Source: Tetragonia tetragonoides
Lineage: Eukaryota > Streptophyta > Magnoliopsida > Caryophyllales > Aizoaceae
Assembly: GCA_038025085.1 (NCBI GenBank)
Contig: CM076140.1
Coordinates: forward strand, 33,895,001 to 33,959,000
Direction of reading: 5' to 3'
DNA: 64,000 bases
Shown here: one piece after another, positions 1 to 11,807 of the stretch
How the letters are laid out: each line of letters begins with the position of its first letter
How positions within the stretch are numbered: position 1 is the first letter of the stretch
Program-made: the position numbers and the translations under genes
Notes under the pieces: model-generated
What the model was told of the DNA's origin: nothing
The model's database searches: none
What the model saw: the letters and a program-made list of their open reading frames with translations, nothing else

Positions 1-6
1 AGAAAA

Positions 7-1583
7 GTGATCGCCTATGCTTCTAGGCAGTTTAAACCTTATGAGGTAAATTACCCAACCCATGACTTAGAATTAGCCGCAGTAGTGTTTGCTTTGAAAA
101 TTTGGAGACATTACTTGTACGGAGCTAAGTGTTATCTTGACACTACTCATAAGAGCTTAAAGTATATTTTTACCCAGAAGGAGTTAAACCTAAGGCAAAG
201 AAGGTGGTTAGAATTATTAAAGGATTATGATTTGGAGATTAGATACCATGAGGGAAAAGTCAATGTAGTGGCAGATGCTCTTAGCAGAAAAACCCGTCAT
301 TCAATATCACAGCCTTTAGAGAAAGAAATGGAGAAGCTTAGTCTTGAATTAGTGGAACAAGGAAAATCTGAGGAGATTATAGCCATGTTTTCAATTCAAC
401 CCACGCTTTTTGAGGAAATTAGAGAATTACAGAAGGTTGATCCGGAGTTAGAGAAAATGAGGGAATTAGTGAGAAAAGGAGAATTAACAGAAATTGAGGA
501 ACTAGAGGATGGTAGTTTGAAGTATAAAGGAAGATGGTGTATACCACAAAATGAGAAGTTGAAAGAAAAGATTTTAGGAGAAGTCCATAACACACCATAC
601 TCGGTACACCCTAGAAATAATAAGTTGTATCGAGATTTACGATCTCATTTTTGGTGGAAAGGGATGAAGAGAGAGATAGATGACTATGTGTCAAAGTGTC
701 TTACCTGTCAAAGAGGGAAGAGTGAACACCAGAGAACCGGAGGATTGTTACAACCTTTAGAGATTCCAAGTTGGAAATGGGAATCAATGTCTATGGATTT
801 TGTTACTGAATTACCTAGTACGAGTCGAGGAATAAACACAATTTGGGTTATAGTAGATAGGTTAACCAAAGTAGCGAGATTTATAGAAATGAAAGATACT
901 TGTTGTTTAACCCAGCTTGCAGAAGCTTATATTAGAGAAGTTGTTAGATTACACAGTGTACCTAAGGATATCGTATCTGATAGGGATACTCGTTTTCTAT
1001 CACATTTTTGGGAAAAGCTACAAGCCGCTTTTGGGACGCAACTTAAGTTTAGTACGGCATTTCATCCAGACACACAAACGGACAGACAGAAAGGACTATG
1101 CAGACGCTTGAGGACATGCTTAGGTCTTGTGTTTTAGAATTTCAAGGAAGTTGGGAGAAACATTTGCCTTTGGTAGAACTTTCCTACAATAATAGTTATC
1201 ATTCCACCATAGGCCAAGCCCCTTACGAAGCATTGTATGGAAGAAAATGCACTAGTCCTTTATGTTGGGTAGATTCAGAAGATACCTTGGTGTTAGGACC
1301 TGATATAGTACATGATACGATGGAGGAAGTCAGGATCATACAAGGAAAAATGAAAGCTGCTCAGGATAGACAGAAGAGCTACGCCGACAAACGGAGAAAA
1401 CCCTTAGAATTCCAAATAGAAGATAGCATCTTGATTAAGGTATCACCTATGAAAGGAGTTAAGAGGTTCGGTCAGAAAGGAAAATTGGAGCCCCAGATAT
1501 GTTGGCCCTTATCGAATAGTCGAGAGAGTTGGAGAGGTAGCTTACAGAATCGAATTACCCTCGTAATACGAAAACACGCATAA
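7..1583 (+). pseudogene. gypsy pol fragment: RNase H and integrase, frameshifted
   Basis: The first 95 residues match Ty3/gypsy RNase H, ending in the usual VADALSRK. Integrase follows, with an HHCC-type zinc finger (H..H near 592-612, CLTC near 699-710) and a core domain holding the first two catalytic aspartates (SMDFV near 790; VSDRD near 975). Near 1070-1090 a small insertion and deletion throws the frame. The remainder, from about 1098 (starting QTLEDML) to 1583, continues in another frame and includes the typical [11 protein letters not shown] and [10 protein letters not shown] stretches. The shift falls just before the third catalytic residue, so no intact integrase can be made from one frame. 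Confidence 0.88.
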
Positions 1584-1656
1584 TGTATTCCATGTACCCC
1601 AGTTACGAAAATACACCGGAGAGCCAAGGCAAACCCAACAGATTGAACCCATAGAG

Positions 1657-1842
1657 TTGTCTGAAAAGCTTAATTTTGAGGAAATCCCAATAGCCATCTT
1701 AGATTATAAGCTGAGGAAGCTACGCAGCAAAACTACACCGCTAGTCAAAGTTTTGTGGCAAAGTCCAACAATAGAGGAAGCCACTTGGGAATCTGAATCA
1801 GACATGCGGAACCAATACCCTCATCTATTTACACAAGGTTAG
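1657..1842 (+). pseudogene. gypsy integrase C-terminal chromodomain
   Basis: A short frame just before the LTR encodes a chromodomain-like segment: IAILDYKLRKLRSK, then VKVLWQSPTIEEATWE and a final MRNQYPHLF. This is the standard C-terminus of plant chromovirus integrases, thought to guide integration to marked chromatin. It is separated from the integrase core by a frame change between 1583 and 1657, so it belongs to the same decayed pol gene. Confidence 0.85.
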
Positions 1843-1870
1843 AATTTTCAAGTTTCGGGACGAAACTTAT

Positions 1871-1886
1871 TTTAAGGGGGGTAGAC
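1871..1886 (+). other. polypurine tract of the gypsy element
   Basis: A purine-rich run (AAGGGGGG) ends two to six bases before the LTR start TGTAATAACC. This is where plus-strand DNA synthesis is primed in LTR retrotransposons. Confidence 0.7.
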
Positions 1887-4616
1887 TGTAATAACCCGAA
1901 ATTTTTTAATTACTTAATTAAGCGTTAATCTTGCGATTAGCTTAATAAAACATAATTAAATTAACTTAGCACCTTAACTAAACTCGAAAATTTTAATTTC
2001 TTAAATTTTCATATTAGATTATTGAACTCTGTAAATTTTGTGATTAGGATTATTATTACGAAATCCTTCGAATTTCGTTACTTGTTTGATTAAACCTTTA
2101 TTGCCCACTAAACTAACTAACGTATGATTAGATTCGCTACTCATAAAACTAATCCTCTAAATGCCCCAACTTACGTAACATGCATGGTAGTATTACTATT
2201 ACATGCAAAAACTAGATACTATTTACTTGATTATGACCTACCTTAATATAGTATAAGTGAGAGAAATTTATTTTTTTGACAAATGTTATATTAGGTGAAA
2301 AAAAGTCAGAAAAATAAATTAAAACAAAAACTCAACCCATGGTTTTGCATGGCCAAAAATGCATATGTGTATGGGTTTCTTCACATGGGGCTTGACAAAG
2401 AAAAATTCAGCAATTGTGGTGGGCTTGGATGTGTATATTATATGCATATAAACTAATGGAAAAATTGGAAAATAAAAATGAGCCATTACTACACATAGGT
2501 GGGCTCAAATAGCAAGTTAAGTGAGATAAGAAATCAGTTCAAAACATCTATAAAATGGGGGAGGGGAACCGGGGACAAAGAACAAAAAGGAGAAGAGAAA
2601 AATAGAGAAAGAAAATAAGATTTTTGAAGGGTTAAATCACCCAACAAAATGCCCAATAAAAATTAAGAGAGCCATACCCATAATCATCATTATCCCTATT
2701 GCTTTTACTCTTCCCAAGCCTTAGTTTAATTTTGCAAGTTAATACTCTTACACCCTATATACCCTACTACCCGGAACCCCAAACCAACCCAACAACAAAA
2801 TTAATTCTTCCAAAATCAAATCTCCCAAAATCTATCCCACATTATCACAAAACAAAATCAGATTTTTAGTGGGAGAAAGAGTGAACCTTTAAAAAGAAGG
2901 GGAAAACCGAAAGAGAAAGAGAAAAAAAAGGGTAAGAAAAACTCAACTAAAATCTTGTACATTATTTAAAAAATTCTACTTCATAAAAATAAATTCTTAC
3001 ACAATCTTTTCTTTGTTTATCTGTACTCAAAATCAAGTTGAGAAGTCCACTCATTTTCTTCCTAAACCGAGATCAATTTCGGATTAAGCAAACAAGGTAA
3101 TGTTCGTCAGCCTTCTTTTCGATTTTAGCTTTGATCATGAAAATGTTACACATAAACCTTTAATCTTCATCATCTACTCTTAATATTTTGAAACTAGCAT
3201 AAAAACAAACTTGATCATGTTCATCTAAACCCATTTTGGACCCTAACGTTGTTGCATGTCGATTTTGGACATTTTTGACCAAAATTTGAAAAATCAAGTT
3301 AGATCAAGTGAAAACCCCAAATTGGTAACTTGATCTAAAAATGAACCACAAAATCCTTTCCAAAAATGGAAATGTCGAAAAGGGAAATAAAAGAGATAAA
3401 AACCCCAACTTTCGAAATTAACAAGAAACTAATAAAAAATAAGGATCTTGCATTTTATGCTCTTGCGTGTTAATTTTGGACTAACTGAAGGAAAATAAAA
3501 CTCTAGGCTCAAGGTGATTGTCGAAATCAAGAGAAGAAGTTTTGGTTTAGTCTTTGCTCAAGTCAAGGTAATTTTCATGTCCATTAATCCCTTATAAACT
3601 TATATAAAAACGATTATGGTGATTTATGAAAATTATGAAAAGAAATGGACTTTTATGGATTTTTGGCCTTGCAAGTGGTTCGAATGATGTTTGATGATGA
3701 TTGTGAGTAATTTGGAGAGTTATGACAAATTTGGGTGTCAAAGTGATAAGGTGAAATTATTGTGGAATTGTTGTGTTCTTGGTTGTACCGTGAATGTGTG
3801 ATAGAAATTGGACAACTTGTGTGACTTATATCTTGACAAGTGATATTGTGATATATTGAGGAGTTATCATGATTTATGGATATATAATTGTATACTTGGA
3901 TTTATGGTTAATTTGGAAATATTAGATTTATGATTAAGGTAGAAAGACCTTAATCACGCATCTCTTCCTACCACCTAACATAAAATGACTAACATAATTT
4001 TTAGGAGGATTTACGAGTGATTATTAGGATTAATTTAGAGATTTGTGCATATTAAGTGAAGATACTTTGTGAGATTGATTTTCGAATGATAATTCTGAAA
4101 TATATGATTATGATTGTGATAATGGGAAGGTATATGATTATTATTGTATTTACTAAGCACATCACTTATTATCTATATTATATTTAACAAACGACTTACG
4201 GACGTGAAAATGGTAAATTTCTCAAAATTAATTTATTATTATTATTTTTACATAATGGGGTGAAATTGCTTAGATTCTCGCTAATTTTCTGTTTGATTGT
4301 TTCATGTGATCGTTGCTCGGATTTGTGGAGCAGTTTGATGAACGTTTGTTGCATGGCATGGGATGGCGTAATCGTAATAATATTAGCTTACTTAACCGTG
4401 AAGTTAGGTCGTTATGTAATTAAGACAATAATTATTTTCCTTCGGTTGTTTTTGTAATTTCCCTAATAGCCTTGTATCCATTTGGTCTTAAAATGGATAC
4501 GGCGGTAATGACTTGGACCTTTTATGAAATGGTATGCAATTTTGTTAATTTTGATCTTGGGGTGATAACCTACGATTAATGTATAATTAATCGGGGTTAA
4601 ATTCTGGGTCGTTACA
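1887..4616 (+). repeat. 3' LTR of the Tekay-like gypsy element (2730 bp)
   Basis: The LTR runs from TGTAATAACCCG to GGTCGTTACA, giving the standard TG...CA ends. It is AT-rich and non-coding. A TATA-like box lies at 2549-2556, followed by an A-rich stretch, so transcription probably starts shortly after 2580. The small open frames inside (for example near 4260-4457 and 4463-4699) have no recognisable domains. Only one LTR is in the window, so its age cannot be estimated. Confidence 0.75.
2549..2556 (+). promoter_or_regulatory. putative TATA box in the gypsy LTR
   Basis: TATAAAAT lies in the 5' half of the LTR and is followed about 25 bases on by a purine-rich stretch. The position suits the U3/R boundary of an LTR promoter. 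Motif only, no direct evidence of use. Confidence 0.45.
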
Positions 4617-4686
4617 CCCATGGATGTCCGAGGGAGACCCCAACGAGCACAACGCTTGGCGTGAAAATCTCGATGAAGGGACGTTC

Positions 4687-5165
4687 GATACCCACTCACC
4701 GGCGAGACGACTCATCCCAAAGGAGATCACATCCATACGACGTTTATATGCACCCGTCGGCTAGACGACTCGTCCCGAAGGAGATGACATCCATACGACA
4801 TTTATACCCACCCGTCGGCTAGACGACTCAATCCGGAAGGAGATCACATCCATCCGACGTTGGCTGGATGGCTCATCCCGAAGGAGATCACATCTTTCCG
4901 ACGACTTTTGAATAGCTCAATCCCGAAGGAGATCACATCCATCCGACATTTATACCCGCAAGCTGGCTAGATAGCTCATCCCGAAGGAGATCACATCCAT
5001 CCGACGTTTATACCCGCAAGCCGGCTAGATAGCTCATCCCGAAGGAGATCACATCCATCCAACGTCGGCTGGATGGCTCATCCCGAAGGAGAACACATCT
5101 ATCCGACGTCGTCTAGATAGCTCGATCTCGAAGGAGATCACATCCGTCCAACATTTATACCCACA
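4687..5165 (+). repeat. GC-rich tandem repeat, about 9 units
   Basis: A core of about 43 bp built around CCCGAAGGAGATCACATCC is repeated about nine times. Some units carry an extra segment of about 15-20 bp (TTTATACCCGCAAGC and variants), so spacing alternates between about 45 and 65 bp. Each core contains GGCTAGAYRGCTC before the conserved block. The repeat follows directly on the gypsy LTR but differs strongly from it in base composition. No reading frame runs through it. It may be the internal repeat of another retroelement leader or a small satellite. Confidence 0.8.
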
Positions 5166-5808
5166 TCGTTACCGTAAGCCATCGTCGACCTCGACAGCGC
5201 CCGAGTGGACGCGACATGAAACAAATTGGTGCCTAGTAGGCGTTTCATGCCGCGTCACGTCGCGTCCGTCTGGCATAGGGGGCCGGTGCTTGAGCCGAGG
5301 TGTCGTGGGTGTCCGGCTATGATGGCGCACGACTTGACACTACTCGGATCCTGGTAGGCGCTTCATATCGCATCACTTGCCTTCCTTCGCCCACAAGCAC
5401 ACTCTCAAGCAACTACCCCCTAAAGAGTCTTATAAGGTTTAATGGTTCTGACAGGAGTAGACATGCACAGTGCATAACTTTCATACTGGGGTTTTTGAGA
5501 GTTTGGATAATTATTTTCCAAAAGTTCCACCTCAAACTTTTCAAGTATATTATTAAGTTACGGAAAAACTTTTTTTTTTAATTTTTCACACAAGGAAGCT
5601 ATTTAATTTAATTTTTAATTAAAACATAGGCTGAAAAATAGGAAATAAAATAGAAAGAATATCAGAAAAATTACAAATCACTTCCAAAAAATTGAAAAAT
5701 ATTTTTGAGACCTCACTTTAATTTTAGAAATAATTTTGAGACCTCACTCCTTACTCTTGGGTGTAGGAAATTCCGGCCCTCTCCCATGCTTTTGGTGTTC
5801 CGGCCCTT
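5166..5808. other. unassigned spacer between tandem repeat and satellite
   Basis: The first half (to about 5400) is GC-rich and has two diverged copies of a motif like TAGGCGTTTCATGCCGCGTC (near 5237 and 5356). The second half is AT-rich. A short duplicated phrase, GAGACCTCACTYY, occurs near 5707 and 5741. I see no convincing gene. Confidence 0.5.
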
Positions 5809-5809
5809 A

Positions 5810-6257
5810 CATTGGCATCCCGTAAAAACCCAATTACAAGCCTATCAGGGACCAGATAACCGACCCCGGGGGCTTCCCATAGGCACTCCGGGAGGGTCAC
5901 CCTTATCCCCGAACTCCGATATCACCCATGACGCCGGTATTCCGACCCTTACATTGGCATCGCGTAAAAACGCCCTTACAAGCCTATCATGGACCAGTAA
6001 CCGACCCTGGGGGGCTCCCATGTCCCCTATGGGTCTCCCGTCCGATATGGGGCAAAAATATTAACGTTGAAAACTTTGCGTCCGGAGGCCCAAAACACGT
6101 TCGCTAGAGCATTCCTGGGGGCCGGTAGCCGTTTTCGCCCGAAATTTTTTTGGGGGCTCTATTATGGCCCTAGGGGACCCCCGGTGCCCCTGGAGGGTCA
6201 TCTTCATCCCCGAACCCCGATAACACACATGTCGCCCGTTTTCGGGCCCTAACATTA
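5810..6257 (+). repeat. satellite block S1: one shortened and one full monomer
   Basis: Monomers are marked by CATTGGCATCGCGTAAAA at the start and GGGCCCTAA at the end. Starts at 5810 and 5952 show a 142 bp unit with an internal deletion. A full unit runs 5952-6252 (301 bp). The right end is mutated to CATTAGCA and passes into LINE copy L0. The same monomer returns at 11808, 19423 and 32458, always as the DNA between LINE copies. Confidence 0.85.
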
Positions 6258-6720
6258 GCAGGACATCAGTACCTGTATAGGAATCAAGACAACAAACAGC
6301 AGGAGGAAGACAGCAAGTTGTGATTGCAGGAAAAAAAGAAAATATATCAGCTCAGGAAGATTGCCCCAGCAGAGGACATTGAGGAAAAGGGTAATAGCAA
6401 AGCAGAAGCGAGAGGAAAAATCCAGTGGAAAAAAGGACAAGAAAACTGTAATAATTAGATTGTTATGTAATTTGTATTTTGCTGTAAGTCAGGGATGTTT
6501 TTTGTATTTTGTATCTGTTTTTTCAGATAAGGGAACCACTGCATGTAGTGAGTTACCCCTAGGAGAGTAGGGTTGTAAGGAACAAAGGGATGCAGAGGAA
6601 GAGGAACCCTACCTAGTAGGTGGCCTTGGAATTGCATTACCTATGGACTGTAATCTGTGTAACATTACAGTAAGCAATAACACAATTTCTGACTTGCACC
6701 AAAAAAAAAAAAAAAAAAAA
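6258..6720 (+). mobile_element. LINE copy L0, 5'-truncated 3' end
   Basis: This holds only the last 460 bp or so of the LINE 3' untranslated region. It matches the tail of L3 (from about 18970) and L6 (from about 32005) almost word for word, including the conserved hairpin segment at 6607-6623 and the terminal GACTTGCACC followed by a 20-base A run (6701-6720). The 5' junction with the satellite shares a few bases (AGCA), as is common for truncated LINE insertions. The poly(A) runs directly into CATTGGCATCGC. Confidence 0.88.
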
Positions 6721-6763
6721 CATTGGCATCGCTCGTTAGCCATTGACGTAGCTGTGAGTTGCA

Positions 6764-8162
6764 ATGGGGAAGAAAGACAAGGGAAAACGAGGGACAGAAA
6801 AGCATGATGATATTGTGGAAAACTCAGCTCCCCCGTGTCCTACAAAAACTGCGAATCATAGGCAAAGTACCAGCACCAATCGAGACAACCTAGATCGGGT
6901 TGTGCGCAATCTCACCGATGAATTGGAGGCGCCCGAGGTCATGACATCTGAAGTACAAACTGAAACAGTACAACAGATGGAATTAGCAAGAGAGAAAATC
7001 AATACTTGGCTCTCGAAGATGAAGGAGAAGGCAAGTACTCAATTTTCGTCTGAAGATGAGGAGGAAGGCTCAGACCAAGCCAAACAACAAGAAACTGCAG
7101 ACGTAGGTAAGATCTCAACATGGGAAAAATTTGATATCTCCAAATTGAAAAATGCGGGATTTAAATTGGATTTTATTGCGCCTACAATGCATGAGGGTAA
7201 ACCAGTTGGGGGAAATTAGTTTCATGGATATTGAATCTGAAACTAATTACTGGAACCAAGCGGTAGTATGCTATGTAATGGGGTCAAGACCACCAATTAA
7301 TGTTTTAAGTGGATTTCTAAGAAGAATTTGGGCAAAACGGGGGATGAACAAAATTGCTATGATGAAATATGGCTTAGTATTGGTTCGTTTTGACTCTCTG
7401 GAGCAGAGGGATGCTGTAATACAGGAGGGGGTTTATCACTTTGACAATAAACCCATGATAGTCAGGCCGTGGTCTGAAAATGTGGATTATGCCCAAGAGG
7501 AATTGACCTCGGTTCCTATTTGGGTAAAATTCCCCGGATTAAATGTGACATAGTGGAATGCAATGGGATTGAGCAAGATTGCAAGTCTTGTTGGAAGGCC
7601 AATGATGGCAGATAGAAACACAGAGCTCAAAGTAGGGATTCAATATGCCAGAGTGTTGATTGAAGTAGAAATTGGAGTTGAATACCCTGACAAGGTACAC
7701 TATAAGAATGAGAAGGGCAATATTGTGGAACAGGAGGTGGAATATGACTGGAAACCTATTCTATGCAGCCAGTGCAAACAATATGGGCATAGTGAAGCTG
7801 AATGCAGAAAGAAAGCTGCTGCAGGTCCTGTGACTCAAACAATGCATGTGCAGAATCAACCAGCACAACAAGAAAACCCTAGGAAACAGCAATGGCAGAA
7901 TGCTGGGAGGGGGAGAGGTAGAATGGGGAATGCAGGGAGAGGAATAAGAGCTGGAAGAGGCTATTACAGACAAATTCAGCAAAAAGAAAATGGCAATCCA
8001 CAGACTCAGAATCCTTTTGAACTACTGCAAAAAGAAGGAGAAGTGCAGGAAGAACAAATGACACAAGATGATACTGCAGAGCCAGATACACAGGAGGTTC
8101 TGAACACAGATATGGTGCCATCACATGGTAAGTCTCCTATCTTGACTGGTAGTCATGGATAG
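6764..8162 (+). pseudogene. L1 ORF1 (DUF4283 and CCHC zinc knuckle), broken
   Basis: The start is in GCAATGGGGAAGAAAG, and MGKK is the shared N-terminus of all copies. A charged, partly coiled-coil-like N-terminal part is followed by a DUF4283 domain (an RRM-like fold in plant LINE ORF1 proteins), then a zinc knuckle CSQCKQYGHSEAEC and a Gly/Arg-rich tail. The family role is binding the element RNA. An extra G near 7206-7212 shifts the frame, and a TAG at 7551-7553 interrupts it. After that the frame is open to the TAG at 8160-8162, which overlaps the ORF2 start. Confidence 0.9.
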
Positions 8163-11100
8163 GATCCTTATATGGAATGTAAGAGGCCTTAATGGCCCAA
8201 ATAAGCAGAGGGATGTTGCCCTTTTCTGCAAAAAAAAAACAGTTGTGGCTTTGTGGCTTTTCTAGAAACCACAATAAGATTAGTTAATCTGGAAAAATGC
8301 AAAAAAAGTTTCATGCCAGGATGGGAATCATATAGTAATCATAATGAGCATAGGTTGGGTAGAATTTTGGTTAAGATGGTTGCCAAATTATTTTCATGTT
8401 GATGTGATCTTTTCTTCAGTGCAAATGATTATATGTAAAGTAATTAATATTGTGAAGAAAATGGAGTTTGTGGCAAGCTTTGTATATGGTCTAAATGAAA
8501 AGGAAGAAAGGAAGCTACTATGGAAGGATCTAAATGATTTTGCAATTAACTGCAAGACACCCTAGTTTGTTGGGGGGGGGATTTCAACAATGTCCTAGTT
8601 CCTGGCAACAGACAAGGAGGAGTACCAGTTACATTTGTTGAAATACAAGATTTTAAAGCCTGCATTGAAGACTGTTTCCTCACAGAACTGAGTTGGTCTG
8701 GGTCTCAGTACACCTGGAACAATAGGCATTAGAGGGGGGGTAGGGTTTACTCCAAAATTGATTGGGCATTTGCCAACAGCCTCTGGATCCAGGAGTATGA
8801 TCAGTTTGATCTACAATTTCATCCAGAGGGTGTATCTAACCATTCTCCAATCTGCTTAACTCTACAAAAAGAATTCACAAAAAAAAAGAAATATCCCCTT
8901 TAAATTCTTTAATATGTGGAGCCTCCACTCTAAATTCCAAGAAATGGTGCAACAAGCCTGGAATTACAGAACACAAGGCACAAAAATGTTTAGAGTGTAT
9001 CAAAAACTGAAAAAAGTGAGGGCGGTTCTAAAAAAGCTAAATAGAGAAGAATATAGTGACATCTTAGCACAGGCAGACATTGCTAGAATTGCCATGATCC
9101 AAGCTCAAACTGAAGCAAACAAGGAGCCCCTAACTGAGGCATTGCAGCAGACAGAAATACAGGCCAGGAAGAGATACAATGAAGTGAATATGGCAGCTGA
9201 GAACTTCTTACAACAAAAAAGCAAGGCCATATGGATTCAATTGGGAGATGGGAACACTCAGTTTTTTGATGCAGTCATGAAGCAGAGGAGATAACAAAAC
9301 AGACTGCATTCCATTAAGATACAGGAGGGAACCCTACTGGAAGACCAGAATTTGATCATGGAGGAATTTGTGGGGTTTTATAGAGAAATGCTGGGGGTCA
9401 CAGGTGTCAGGGACAATACAGCAGAAGAAAGTTTCTTCTGTGCAGGCCACAGATTAGACATACATTGACAGATGACCCTGATTGCCCCTGTAAATGCTGA
9501 TGAAGTGAAAAAAGCCATGTTTGATATTGACTGCAACAAAAGTCCAGGACCTGATGGATTTGGATCAGGATTTTTCAAAGAAGCTTGGCACATTGTGAGG
9601 CAAGAAGTGACTGATGCAGTTATAGACTTTTTTGAGTCCTCTAAAATGCTCAAAGAGGTGAATGCCACAAATTTGTGTCTTGTACAGAAGGTACCTAACC
9701 CTGAGAAGGCATCTGACTTCAGACCTATAGCTTGTTGCAATACCATCTACAAGTGCATCTCCAAGATTCTGTGTGGGAGACTGGCAAAGGTGTTTCCTGC
9801 ACTTGTCTCTGTAAACCAGGGAGCTTTTGTGGCTCAGAGATCAATAGTACACAACATAATGATATGTCAGGATCTTATCAAGCATTACAATAGGAAACAA
9901 TCCTCCCCTAGATGCTTGATGAAGATTGATCTAAGGAAAGCTTATGACACAATTCACTGGGGTTTCCTCAAGGAAATGCTGCAAGGTTATGGTTTCCCTG
10001 TAAAGTTCAGTGGCTGGATACTTGAGTGCATTCAAACTGCCAGTTTCAGCATCAACATGAATGGGGAAGCTCATGGATACTTTACTGTAAAACGTGGTAT
10101 TAGGCAGGGAGATCCAGTTTCTCCATTAATCTTTGTGTTGGTAATGGAGTATTTATCAAGAATCCTGAAGATAGCATGTACAGACAAGAGCTTCAGCTGG
10201 CATCCCATGTGCAAAGAACTTGCACTGAGCCACCTATGTTTTGCTGATGACTTGATGTGCTTCTGCAAAGCTGCCCCTGAATCTGTGAGTATCATGATAA
10301 ACAGCATTAATTATTTTTCACAAGCTACTGGATTGTATGCAAACAAGGAGAAATCTAACATTTATGTAGCTGGTGTAAATGAACAAATTAAAAATGAGCT
10401 GTGTTGTGTGTCAGGATTTAGGGAGGGGGCATTGCCAATGAAATACTTGGGTGTTCCACTATCTCCATCTAAATGGAGCAAAATAGACTGTGAATGCTTG
10501 GTGGAAAAAAATGACAAAAAAACTGCAGATTTGGGCATCCAGGAACCTCTCATATGCAGGGAGAGCCCAATTAATTAATTCTGTATTATTTTCTATACAT
10601 GTATACTGGTCGAGCATTTTCATATTGCCTCCTGGGGTACTGAAAAGTGTAGAGCAAAAGTCCAGATTATTTTTATGGGGTTCTACTGAACAGAAACACA
10701 AGACAAGCTTGGTAGCCTGGGACATAGTATGCAGACCAAGGAAAAATGGTGGAATAAATATCAAGAATTGCAAATGGTTCAACATAGCTCTAAATGGGAA
10801 GCATATCTGGGATTTAGCCTCTAAAAAGGATACACTGTGGGTAAAATGGATAAGTGGGGTGTATCTGAAAGGAGAAAATTTATGGAACTATGTTCCAGTG
10901 TGGGGTTCCAGTTGGTACTGGAAAAGCTCAACAAAATCAAGAGCTATTTCCATGATCAATATACAGCTAGAGGAGTGTGGAAGAATACACCTGATGGGAT
11001 GTATTCAGCAGCAAGTGGATACAGAGTGCTAATAGGAGACATGCCAAAGCACAGACATGCTGATTTGATTTGGGGGAAGGTCTCTATGCCTAGACAAAGC

Positions 11101-11556
11101 TTTTGCCTGTGGCTGGTTCAAATGGGCAGCTTACTAACTAAAGACAGGATGCAGAAGATAGGTTTCTTGAATGGAGATGCAATGTGTCATCTGTGCAAGC
11201 AGAAACAAGAAGACCACAACCACCTATTCTTCAACTGTAGTGTGTCCACAGAAGTTATGGTGCAGCTAAGGGTTTGGCTGCAAATGTCAGCAAAAGCAAA
11301 CACAGTCCAGGGCATGCTCAACTGGATAAGCAGGCAAAAGTGTTCAAGATTCAGAAAGGAAGTGTATGCAGCAGGGCTTGCAGCAGCAGTGTACTGGATA
11401 TGGAGATGCAGGAACATTCAACACTTTGAGGGGAGCAGAATACCACTGTCACAGATTATGCAGCAGATCCAGTTGGTAGTCAGAACCAGAATACAGCAAT
11501 GCAGCAGCAAAAGAAAGATCAACAGCAAGGACAAGATTTGGATAGGGTTTCTGTAA
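8155..11556 (+). pseudogene. L1 ORF2 (endonuclease, reverse transcriptase, zf-RVT), broken
   Basis: The start MDRILIWNVRGLN is inside ATGGATAG at the ORF1 stop. The frame is lost at an A run (about 8230-8239), at a stop near 8563 beside a long G run, at a TAA at 9292-9294, near 9470, near 10505-10580 and again near 10840-11030. Pieces of the endonuclease (to about 8850), the linker region (8914-9294), the reverse transcriptase with FADD (near 10243) and the zf-RVT motif CHLCKQ...H..FNC (near 11188-11238) are all recognisable. Reverse transcription by this copy is not possible. Confidence 0.88.
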
Positions 11557-11807
11557 TCTGTTATGTTTTTATTTTGTCTGTGTAGCTACTGTAAATAGGA
11601 TAGCTTGTATTATGAATCAGATGTGAGGAGCCACTGAGTGTAGTGTGCTGGTCCAACAATGAAGGGTCTGTTTGGTTGTAAAGGGCTATAGATCCTAAGG
11701 AACCCTACCTAGTAGGTGGCCTTGTATTTACAGTGCCTATGGGCTATAATTTTGTTACATTACAGCAAGTAATAATACAAGCTTCTGATTTGCACCAAAA
11801 AAAAAAA

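Larger units (their letters stand above)
1..4616 (+). mobile_element. Ty3/gypsy retrotransposon (Tekay/Del-like chromovirus), 3' part
   Basis: The 3' portion of an LTR retrotransposon enters from the left edge of the window. In order it holds RNase H, integrase, a chromodomain, a purine-rich tract at about 1871-1886, and a long 3' LTR (1887-4616). Integrase before the LTR with a C-terminal chromodomain is the order expected of Ty3/gypsy chromoviruses. The chromodomain wording and the very long LTR fit the Tekay/Del clade. The 5' LTR, gag, protease and reverse transcriptase lie outside the window, so the target-site duplication cannot be tested. The coding part is broken, so this copy is inactive. 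Confidence 0.85.
6733..11807 (+). mobile_element. LINE copy L1, full length but decayed
   Basis: This copy lies between two perfect 12 bp copies of CATTGGCATCGC (6721-6732 and 11808-11819), which form its target-site duplication. It has a short 5' leader, ORF1 (6764-8162), ORF2 (8155-11556), a 3' untranslated region with the family hairpin (about 11703-11719), and a poly(A) tail (11797-11807). Several frameshifts and stops break both frames. It was inserted into the target copy created by L0, so the two lie head to tail. Confidence 0.92.

Noticed and set aside
4260..4699. Two small open frames (65 and 78 codons) inside the gypsy LTR
   Set aside because: No domain, opposite strands, and location in an LTR; they are chance frames.
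4687..5165. Resemblance to a CRISPR array (short repeat with variable spacing)
   Set aside because: Units are diverged and contiguous, there are no unique spacers of constant length and no cas genes, and the host is a plant.
6253..6260. CCCTAA before the LINE target looks like plant telomere repeat
   Set aside because: It occurs once per monomer, never in tandem, so there is no telomere array here.
8126..8136. GGTAAGT shortly before the ORF2 start looks like a splice donor
   Set aside because: It is in the coding sequence for the conserved SHGKSP stretch and varies (GGTGAGT in L2, GGTAAGA in L6); no matching acceptor is evident.
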